14,247 nt of DNA from an uncultured Curvibacter sp. (lineage in GTDB: Bacteria; Pseudomonadota; Gammaproteobacteria; Burkholderiales; Burkholderiaceae). A program made the translations under genes and the position numbers. Shown here in pieces: positions 8,429 through 14,247 of this stretch. The notes under the pieces were generated by a model. It was given only the letters and a program-made list of their open reading frames with translations. It ran no database searches and was not told the origin of the DNA. The stretch spans positions 1 through 14,247 of the forward strand of contig CAMLNH010000024.1 of NCBI GenBank assembly GCA_946481355.1. The letters are read 5' to 3'. The first letter of the stretch is position 1. Each line of letters opens with the position of its first letter.

Positions 8429-10414
8429 TTGAGAGTGATTGCCCTGCTCCAGCGCACCCTGGCTTCGGCGCCGGCCGAGCCTGAGGTGCTGCACGACTGG
8501 CGCCACCGCATCCTCTCGACCATCCTGCTCTTCGTCGCCGTGCTGGGCACGCTGACCGCCATTCCCGGCATCTGGCTGGCCACGCAGCAAGGCCTGTGGA
8601 GCATCGCCTGGATCGATCTGGCCGCCCTGGCCTGGGTGCTGGCGCTCTGGAAGTACCGGCGTCTCTCCTACCGCGTGCGCACCTGGAACCTGCTGGCCCT
8701 GATCTATCTGCTCGGTGTCTGGTTCCTCTTCATCGTCGGGCCGGTCAGCCAGATCTACCTCATGGCCTTTCCGGTCATGGCCGCGCTGCTGCTGGGCCTG
8801 CGTCCCGCCTTGTTTGCCCTGCTGGTCAATGCTGTCACGCTGATGACCGTGGGCTACCTGGGCAACACCGACCTGCACGTGCCCGGTTTCGAATCCCGCC
8901 CTTTCGTGGAGTGGGTGGTCATCACGCTGAACTTCCTGTTCATCAACACCATCATCACGATCTCCTGTGCCGTTCTGCTGCAGCAGCTCGAACGCTCGCT
9001 GGAGCGTCAGCGGGTCATCACCGCATCGCTCCAGCAAGGCCAGGAAGATCTGCAGCGCGTCAACGCCGAACTGCAGCGCACGGCCGATGCGCTCAACCGC
9101 CTGGCCTACTACGACGAGCTCACCGGCCTGCCCAACCGCCGCCTGCTCATGGACCGGCTGGCCCATGCCCAGGCCGGCGCACGCCGCAAGACCCGGGGCG
9201 CCACCCTGCTCTACCTGGACCTGGACCGCTTCAAGAACATCAACGACGCACGCGGCCACGCGGCTGGCGATGCACTGCTGATCGCCGTGGCGCAACGCCT
9301 CAGTGGCCTGATGCGCGAGGACGACACGGTGGCCCGTCTGGGCGGCGACGAATTCGTGGTCCTCGCCCTCCATGGGGCAACCGAAACCGAGGGCGATGCA
9401 CGCAAGGCCGGCGTGATCGCCAGCAAGGTACGCGAAGCCTTCGAGCAGCCTTTCATCGTCGACGGCCAGCCCTATGCCGCCCACGCCAGCATCGGTGTCG
9501 TGGTGCTCGGGGGCACCGCACAGACCGCCGAGGAGTTGCTGCGTGACGCCGATACCGCCATGTACCGGGCCAAGGCGGCCGGGCGCCATCGCATCGCCTA
9601 CTTTGAAGCTGCCATGCAGCAGGAGGTGGAAGCCCAGCTCGTGCTCGAACACGAGCTGGCTCGCGCCATCGAGCAGAATCAGCTGGCCCTGCACCTGCAG
9701 TCGCAGGTGGATGCCGACGGCACCGTGGTCGGCGTCGAGCTGTTGCTGCGCTGGACCCACCCCACGCTGGGCACCATCCCGCCGGCACGCTTCATCCCGA
9801 TCGCCGAGGAGGGCCAGCTCATCCTGCGCCTGGGCGACTGGGTACTGGCGCAGGCCTGTCACATCCAGCAGCAGCTGCGCGCCGCGGGGCATGCGCTGCC
9901 CGTCTCCATCAACGTCAGCCCGCGCCAGTTCCGCCAGGGCGATTTCGTCGAGCGAACCCTGGCCATCCTCGACCACCACCAGGCCGACGCGACGCTGCTG
10001 GTCTTCGAAGTCACCGAAGGCCTGCTGCTGGACAATCTGGAGCGCACCATCCAGCGCATGCAGGCCCTGGCCGCGCGCGGCATCCGCTTTTCCATCGACG
10101 ACTTCGGCACCGGCTACTCCAGCCTGGCCTACCTCAAGCGCCTGCCCCTGCACGAACTCAAGATCGACCGCAGCTTCATCCAGGACACACCGCAGGATCC
10201 GAACGACACTGCCATCGTCGCCATGATCCTCTCCATGGCCCGCCATCTGAGCCTCAAGGTCGTGGCCGAGGGCGTGGAGACACGCGCGCAGGCCGGCTTC
10301 CTCACGGCCCATGGCTGCGACGCTCTGCAGGGTTTCCTTTATGCTCGCCCCCAGCCGCTGGACGCGTGGCTGACCGCCACCCGCCACAGCCACAGTCTTT
10401 TCAGCGCCCTGTGA
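8429..10414 (+). CDS. Membrane-bound GGDEF-EAL protein (cyclic-di-GMP turnover)
   Basis: About 661 residues. The N-terminus has roughly six hydrophobic segments (about 28-50, 57-74, 86-104, 109-125, 127-144, 162-184), followed by a coiled coil (about 184-225). The GGDEF domain, which would make cyclic-di-GMP from GTP, has an intact GGDEF at 305-309 and an RxxD product-inhibition site (296-299). The EAL domain, which would cleave cyclic-di-GMP, has ELL (437-439) instead of EAL but keeps Glu437, Asn495, Glu527, Asp557-Asp558, Lys578 and Glu614. Both activities are therefore possible. The membrane part is probably a sensor, but I cannot name its domain. There is no ATG near the N-terminus. I chose the TTG at 8429 because GAGG lies nine bases upstream; the TTG at 8402 and the GTG at 8435 are alternatives. 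The stop is 45 bases before the next gene's likely start. Confidence 0.95.
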   Translation: MRVIALLQRTLASAPAEPEVLHDWRHRILSTILLFVAVLGTLTAIPGIWLATQQGLWSIAWIDLAALAWVLALWKYRRLSYRVRTWNLLALIYLLGVWFLFIVGPVSQIYLMAFPVMAALLLGLRPALFALLVNAVTLMTVGYLGNTDLHVPGFESRPFVEWVVITLNFLFINTIITISCAVLLQQLERSLERQRVITASLQQGQEDLQRVNAELQRTADALNRLAYYDELTGLPNRRLLMDRLAHAQAGARRKTRGATLLYLDLDRFKNINDARGHAAGDALLIAVAQRLSGLMREDDTVARLGGDEFVVLALHGATETEGDARKAGVIASKVREAFEQPFIVDGQPYAAHASIGVVVLGGTAQTAEELLRDADTAMYRAKAAGRHRIAYFEAAMQQEVEAQLVLEHELARAIEQNQLALHLQSQVDADGTVVGVELLLRWTHPTLGTIPPARFIPIAEEGQLILRLGDWVLAQACHIQQQLRAAGHALPVSINVSPRQFRQGDFVERTLAILDHHQADATLLVFEVTEGLLLDNLERTIQRMQALAARGIRFSIDDFGTGYSSLAYLKRLPLHELKIDRSFIQDTPQDPNDTAIVAMILSMARHLSLKVVAEGVETRAQAGFLTAHGCDALQGFLYARPQPLDAWLTATRHSHSLFSAL

Positions 10415-10458
10415 ACCCCCAGTTTTCCCTGCCTCGCCCCTTGCGCGATCCTGCGCCC

Positions 10459-11004
10459 ATGCTGCACGCCACGCTACAGCAATGGGGCGGCCACGGCGAC
10501 CTTTGGGTCTTCGGCTACGCCTCGCTGATCTGGCGGCCCGACTTCGACTACGAGGAACGTCGCCCCGCCCATGTGCGTGGCTGGCACCGCGCGCTCAAGA
10601 TGTGGAGTCGTGTGAACCGCGGCACGCCCGAGCTCCCTGGCCTGGTCTTCGCGCTGCTCACGGGAGGCAGCTGCCATGGCATGGTGTTCCGCGTGCGGCA
10701 GACGCAGGTGCGCGAAGTGCTGCACACGCTGTGGGAACGCGAGATGCCCACCGGCGTCTACGACCCGCGCTGGCTGCGCTGCGAGACGCCGCATGGCCCG
10801 GTCAGCGCCCTGGCATTCACGCTCTCGCGGCGCAGCCCCAACTACACCGGCTCGCTGAGCCCGGACCAGTACCGCCACATCTTCAGCCATGCGCGCGGCC
10901 GCTACGGCAGCACGCACGACTACGCGCGCCAGACCTACGACAGCCTGCGCACGCACGGCATCCGCGACAAGGCGCTGGAGGCCCTGCTGGCCCACGCACG
11001 CTGA
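10459..11004 (+). CDS. ChaC-type gamma-glutamylcyclotransferase
   Basis: This 181-residue protein resembles ChaC, which cleaves glutathione to 5-oxoproline and Cys-Gly in the cytosol. The substrate-binding motif near the N-terminus reads FGYASLIW (18-25), close to the family GYGSL. LWEREMPTGVY (91-101) matches the conserved R-E-x(2,3)-G-x-Y stretch, which makes Glu95 the likely catalytic acid. NYTGSLSPDQYRHIFSHARG is the typical C-terminal block. I chose the ATG at 10459 (MLHATLQQW). A GTG at 10411 overlaps the GGDEF-EAL stop as GTGA and would add 16 residues, so coupling to that gene is possible. The stop codon lies in a 16-bp palindrome shared with the convergent MocA gene. The family is clear; activity on glutathione rather than another gamma-glutamyl compound is inferred. 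Confidence 0.92.
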   Translation: MLHATLQQWGGHGDLWVFGYASLIWRPDFDYEERRPAHVRGWHRALKMWSRVNRGTPELPGLVFALLTGGSCHGMVFRVRQTQVREVLHTLWEREMPTGVYDPRWLRCETPHGPVSALAFTLSRRSPNYTGSLSPDQYRHIFSHARGRYGSTHDYARQTYDSLRTHGIRDKALEALLAHAR

Positions 11005-11014
11005 GCGCTCAGCG
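10999..11014. repeat. 16-bp perfect palindrome over two convergent stop codons
   Basis: CGCTGAGCGCTCAGCG is a perfect palindrome. It contains the ChaC stop codon (TGA, 11002-11004) and, on the other strand, the MocA stop codon (11009-11011), which are four bases apart. Both messages would end in the same possible hairpin. With no T-run beside it, it is not a standard intrinsic terminator. Confidence 0.7.
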
Positions 11015-11545
11015 CCCCGTGCGTGCGCGCAGCAGCTCGCGGGCCTGCGCCAGATCCTCGGGCGTGTCGATGTCGGTGACGCAGCCGGGGTCGTCCACCT
11101 CCACGGTCCAGAGCCGGTGACGGCGCACCACGGCCGCCGCGCCGGACACGCCGCCCAGGGCCATCAGCGCTTCTGCGCAGGTACGGGCAAAACGCACGGG
11201 ATGGCCCTGACGGCCCTGGTAGACCGGGCGCACCACGGTCTGCGCCTCCGGCGCTGCGGCAACCAGGCGCAAGGTTTCGGGCAGCACCAGCGGCAGATCC
11301 GCCGGCAGGATCAGCCAGCCCTCGGCATGGGCTGTGGCACGCACGGCGGCGGCGATGCTGTCGCCCATGCCCGGATGGGACGCCTCTTCCAGATGCCAGG
11401 GCAGGCCGCTGGCGCGCACAGCATCCAGCGTGTGCGCCAGCACGGTCTGGTCGCCCAGCAGGGCCTGCAGTTTGTGTGTGGCGCCGCCTGCGGCGAGAAA
11501 GCGTTCGCCGCGACCTGAAGCCAGTACCAGGATCGTCGGGGTCAT
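11009..11545 (-). CDS. mocA: MocA-like molybdenum cofactor cytidylyltransferase
   Basis: This 178-residue protein belongs to the MobA/MocA nucleotidyltransferase group. Beside an XdhC gene and a xanthine-oxidase-type large subunit, its likely role is joining CTP to molybdopterin to give the cytosine dinucleotide cofactor. The N-terminal loop TILVLASGRGERF with Lys25 stands where the family has LAAGxSxRxGxxK; the second residue of the usual AG pair is Ser here. Other marks are ILPADLPLVLPETL, RQGHPVRF and the C-terminal VTDIDTPEDL. The sequence is somewhat short between the first helix and GMGDSIAAAV. I chose the ATG at 11545 because it overlaps the XdhC stop as ATGA, a sign of translational coupling; the TTG at 11560 is less likely. 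The subgroup rests mostly on context, and the symbol is tentative. Confidence 0.85.
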   Translation of the reverse strand: MTPTILVLASGRGERFLAAGGATHKLQALLGDQTVLAHTLDAVRASGLPWHLEEASHPGMGDSIAAAVRATAHAEGWLILPADLPLVLPETLRLVAAAPEAQTVVRPVYQGRQGHPVRFARTCAEALMALGGVSGAAAVVRRHRLWTVEVDDPGCVTDIDTPEDLAQARELLRARTGR

Positions 11546-12540
11546 GCCGTCGTGGTGCAACCGGGCGTGACGTTCATGCGTGCGCTGGCCGCGTTCTTGA
11601 CCTGCACGATCTCGGCCAGGATGGCCACGGCGATCTCGGCCGGTGTGCGCGCGGCGATGGCCAGCCCCACCGGCCCGTGCAGGCGGGCCAGCTCCTCGGC
11701 ACTGAGGTCGAAATGCTCGGCCAGGCGCTGCTTGCGCGCGGCCTGGTTACGACGCGAACCGAGTGCGCCCACGTAGAAGGCCGCCGACTTGAGCGCCTCC
11801 AGCAGGGCCATGTCGTCGAGCTTGGGGTCGTGCGTGAGCGCAACGATGGCGGTGTGCGCATCGGGTAGCAGCTCACGCACCACGTCGTCAGGCATACCTG
11901 GCACGCGTTGTACACCCGGCAGGTCCATGGTGTACGCCTCGCGCGGGTCGCAGACCAGCACCTCGAAGTCCAGCAGGCCAGCCATCTGCGCCACGGCCTG
12001 CGAGAGCTGGCCTGCGCCGATCAGCAGCAGGCGCCAGCGCGGCCCGAAGACCGTGGTGAGCCGCTGTTCATCAAAGACCAAGTCCTGACCGCGCACGGCG
12101 TCGCCCAGCGTCACGGCACCGCTCGCCATGTCCAGGGTGCGCGCCACGAGCCGGTGTTCGGCCGTGTGGGCCAGCAGCTGCGCGATCCAGGCCGTGTCCT
12201 GCAGCGGCTCCTGCACCAGGCGCAGGGTGCCACCGCAGGGCAGGCCGAAACGCGCGGCCTCGTCGGGGTCCACGCCGTAGACGATGAGCGCGGGCCGGGC
12301 CGCCGCCAGGTCCTGAGCCCCGGCTGTCAGCGCCGCCTTGGCGCGTGCGATCAGGTCGTCCTCGACACAACCGCCCGAGACCGAGCCACTGACCACGCCG
12401 TCCTCTCGCACGGCCAGCAGGGCTCCGGGCGGGCGCGGCGCGCTGCCCCAGGTCTGCACCACCGTGACGAGGGAGACGGCACGGCCGGCCCGTTTCCAGG
12501 CCAGCGCATCGGCCAGCACCCGCAGATCCAGACTTTCCAT
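11542..12540 (-). CDS. XdhC/CoxI family molybdenum-enzyme maturation protein
   Basis: This 332-residue protein is an XdhC family member. These proteins bind the molybdenum cofactor, help add its terminal sulfur ligand and deliver it to xanthine-oxidase-type enzymes. The N-terminal XdhC/CoxI domain shows GSAPRPPGA (32-40), SGSVSGGCVE (51-60, Cys58) and GLPCGG (99-104, Cys102). The C-terminal Rossmann-like domain shows LLLIGAGQLS (171-180), ALTHDPKLDD, YVGALGSRR (257-264) and HGPVGLAIAARTPAEIAVAI. The ATG at 12540 has GAGGA five bases upstream. The gene begins 22 bases after the large-subunit stop and overlaps the MocA start by four bases, so all three form one leftward operon. This order is common for IorB-like and CoxL-like enzymes. 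The family assignment is firm; the client enzyme is inferred from position. Confidence 0.94.
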   Translation of the reverse strand: MESLDLRVLADALAWKRAGRAVSLVTVVQTWGSAPRPPGALLAVREDGVVSGSVSGGCVEDDLIARAKAALTAGAQDLAAARPALIVYGVDPDEAARFGLPCGGTLRLVQEPLQDTAWIAQLLAHTAEHRLVARTLDMASGAVTLGDAVRGQDLVFDEQRLTTVFGPRWRLLLIGAGQLSQAVAQMAGLLDFEVLVCDPREAYTMDLPGVQRVPGMPDDVVRELLPDAHTAIVALTHDPKLDDMALLEALKSAAFYVGALGSRRNQAARKQRLAEHFDLSAEELARLHGPVGLAIAARTPAEIAVAILAEIVQVKNAASARMNVTPGCTTTA

Positions 12541-12562
12541 GCTCTTCCTCTTTGTCGATGCC

Positions 12563-14247
12563 TCACGCGGAGCGGATCGCTTCCGCCGTCAGCGGCAGCT
12601 TGCGCACCCGCTTGCCCGTGGCAGCCGCCACCGCATTGGCGATGGCCGGCACCACCAGGGCCGTGGCCGGCTCGCCGATGCCACCGGGCTTTTCGGTACT
12701 CGGCACCAGCACGATATCAATCTTCGGTGACTCATGCATGCGCACCACCGGGAAGTCATGGTAGTTGGTCTGCTGCACCCGTCCCTGGACCATGGTGATT
12801 TCCTCCATGAGCGCGGCCGACATGCCGAAGGCGATGCTGGATTCGATCTGCGCCTCCACCGTGTCCGGGTTGACCATGCGCCCCAGATCGGCCGCCACGG
12901 TCACGCGGTGTACCTTGACCTCACCATCCTTGACCGAGACCTCAGCCACCTGGGCCATATAGGTGTCGTAGCCCTCCATCAGCGCGATGCCGCGCGCCCG
13001 GCCCTGGGGCAGGGGCTTGCCCCAGCCGGCCTTGTCGGCCGCGAGCTTGAGCACGTGTGCGAAGCGTGGCTGGTTCTTGAGCAGGGCCATGCGGTACTGG
13101 TAGGGGTCCTGCCCGGCCAGGGCTGCCAGCTCGTCCATGAAGCTTTCGTTGGCGAAGGCATTCATGTTGTGGCTCACCGCGCGCCAGTAGCCCACCCGCA
13201 CACCGGTGTCGTGGATGATCAGGTCATGCTGGGTGTTGGCGATGCCATAGGGCGCCACCGCCGCCTCGGCCATGAAGGGGTCCAGTGTGTCCTTGGGCAG
13301 GCCGAAGGCGCGCTGCGTGATGGACTGCGAGGCCAGCTTGAAGTGCAGGGCCACGGGCTTGCCTTGCGCGTCGAGCCCGGCCTGCAACCGGTTGACACCC
13401 ATGGGCCGGTAGTAGTCGTGCGTCATGTCGTCTTCGCGCGTCCACAGCAGCTTGACCGGTTTGCCCACGGCCTTGGAGATCTGCGCCGCCTGGATCACGA
13501 AGTCCAGCTCCAGGCGCCGGCCGAAGCCCCCGCCCAGGAAGGTGGTCTGCAGCGTCACGTCCTCGGGCTTCAGCCCGAGCGCACCGGCCACCGCACCATG
13601 GGCCCCCTGCTGGAACTGCGTGGGGCCGATCAGCAGGATCTTGCCATCCTTGAAGCTGGCCGTGAAGTTCATGGGCTCCAGCGGGGCGTGGGCCTGCATG
13701 GGCGTGATGTACTCGGCATTCACGACGCGGGCCGCGCCCTTCATGGCCTCGGCCACATTGCCCGTGGGTTTGCCGATGGCCAGCACCTTGCCGCTGTCCA
13801 CCGCGCTGCGCAGGCCGGCCAGGATGCCAGCATTGTTCAGCGCCGCGCCCGCCCCCTCGTCCCACTGCACACTGAGCGCCTTGCGGGCGCTGACGGCGTG
13901 CCAGTAGGTATCGGCCACCACGGCGACCCCATCGGGGATCTGCACCACGTCGATCACGCCGGGCATGCCCTTGGCCTTGGCAGCGTCGAAGCTCTTGACC
14001 GTACCGCCGATCACCCTTTCGCCGACGGTCTTCTCCACAGGGAGCGGCTCTCCCGTGAGCATCGACTCGTCGATCGAGCTTCGTCCTTCGACGACCTTGC
14101 CGTCGACCGGAATCTTTTCACCCGGCCGAACTCGCAACCGATCCCCTTGGTGCACCTCGTCGAGCGGAATGGACGATTCCGTTCCATCACGGATGACCGT
14201 GGCCGTCGGTGGTGCCAGCGAAAGCAAAGCACGTATCGCCCCACCGG
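12563..14247 (-). CDS. Molybdenum hydroxylase large subunit (IorB-like) fused to a P1B-ATPase fragment; 5' end outside window
   Basis: The frame is open from the right edge to a TGA at 12563-12565, giving 560 visible residues. Residues 84-560 match the molybdopterin-binding subunit of xanthine-oxidase-type enzymes, closest to isoquinoline 1-oxidoreductase beta subunits and related aldehyde dehydrogenases. They begin [19 protein letters not shown] and include [43 protein letters not shown] and the C-terminal [13 protein letters not shown] with the likely catalytic Glu525. The family is usually about 700-750 residues, so roughly its first third (leader peptide and first domain) is missing. In its place residues 1-83 match a P1B-type ATPase. 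XdhC and MocA genes follow, as expected. No 2Fe-2S partner subunit is visible; it may lie beyond the edge. Whether this fused protein exists is uncertain; if it does, it would hardly be a normal hydroxylase. Confidence 0.85.
   Translation of the reverse strand, partial: GGAIRALLSLAPPTATVIRDGTESSIPLDEVHQGDRLRVRPGEKIPVDGKVVEGRSSIDESMLTGEPLPVEKTVGERVIGGTVKSFDAAKAKGMPGVIDVVQIPDGVAVVADTYWHAVSARKALSVQWDEGAGAALNNAGILAGLRSAVDSGKVLAIGKPTGNVAEAMKGAARVVNAEYITPMQAHAPLEPMNFTASFKDGKILLIGPTQFQQGAHGAVAGALGLKPEDVTLQTTFLGGGFGRRLELDFVIQAAQISKAVGKPVKLLWTREDDMTHDYYRPMGVNRLQAGLDAQGKPVALHFKLASQSITQRAFGLPKDTLDPFMAEAAVAPYGIANTQHDLIIHDTGVRVGYWRAVSHNMNAFANESFMDELAALAGQDPYQYRMALLKNQPRFAHVLKLAADKAGWGKPLPQGRARGIALMEGYDTYMAQVAEVSVKDGEVKVHRVTVAADLGRMVNPDTVEAQIESSIAFGMSAALMEEITMVQGRVQQTNYHDFPVVRMHESPKIDIVLVPSTEKPGGIGEPATALVVPAIANAVAAATGKRVRKLPLTAEAIRSA
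13997..14247 (-). other. P1B-type heavy-metal ATPase actuator-domain fragment, in frame with the hydroxylase
   Basis: Read leftward from 14245, the first 83 residues begin [21 protein letters not shown] and continue through [39 protein letters not shown] and GERVIGGTV. This is the cytoplasmic actuator domain of copper- or heavy-metal-translocating ATPases, including TGEP (64-67), the P1B form of the dephosphorylation loop. In a normal ATPase, GGTV would be followed by Asn and then a further membrane segment; here it switches to [13 protein letters not shown] of the hydroxylase. GC content is about 62-65 percent, against about 72-75 percent in nearby hydroxylase DNA. The rest of the ATPase would be sought upstream, outside the window. 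Confidence 0.9.

Noticed and set aside
8363..10393. A 676-residue open frame antisense to the GGDEF-EAL gene
   Set aside because: No recognisable domain, composition typical of an antisense shadow, and the opposite strand has intact GGDEF and EAL catalytic residues.

Overview
The window is GC-rich DNA with dense, tightly packed genes. The protein families (a DUF1631 protein, an RhlE-type helicase with a Gly/Arg/Gln-rich tail, and an IorB-like molybdenum hydroxylase with its XdhC and MocA partners) suggest a betaproteobacterium of the Burkholderiales, most likely Comamonadaceae-like. This is inferred from sequence character alone, with no database comparison. I found no rRNA, tRNA, CRISPR array or insertion sequence.

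Layout from left to right. A DUF1631 gene of unknown function runs leftward off the left edge (1-2166). A 367-bp divergent intergenic region follows (2167-2533), then a DEAD-box RNA helicase (2534-4195) ending in a clear intrinsic terminator. Next come an SDR oxidoreductase (4296-5078) and a leftward operon of MarR regulator, MFS transporter and small cupin (7203 down to 5094). Divergent from the MarR gene is a rightward pair, a PaaI-type hotdog thioesterase overlapping glyoxalase I by four bases (7344-8281). A membrane GGDEF-EAL protein (8429-10414) and a ChaC-type gamma-glutamylcyclotransferase (10459-11004) follow. The right end is a leftward molybdenum-hydroxylase operon: large catalytic subunit, XdhC chaperone and MocA-like cytidylyltransferase (14247 down to 11009).

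How the genes fit together. The MarR gene and the thioesterase-glyoxalase pair share a 29-bp imperfect palindrome (7212-7240). It holds two face-to-face promoter-like sequences, so one regulator probably controls both directions. XdhC and MocA are the usual maturation factors for the molybdenum cofactor of the hydroxylase beside them. Glyoxalase I and ChaC both act in glutathione chemistry, but nothing shows that they are co-regulated.

The oddest item is at the right edge. The reading frame of the molybdenum-hydroxylase large subunit continues upstream, without a stop, into the actuator domain of a P1B-type metal-transporting ATPase. The switch falls at a short shared Gly-Gly-Thr-Val stretch near 13994-14008, and GC content drops sharply there. 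This is either a recombination product or an assembly chimera. I found no clearly new multi-gene defence or mobile system; the rest is ordinary chromosomal content with some interesting regulatory detail.
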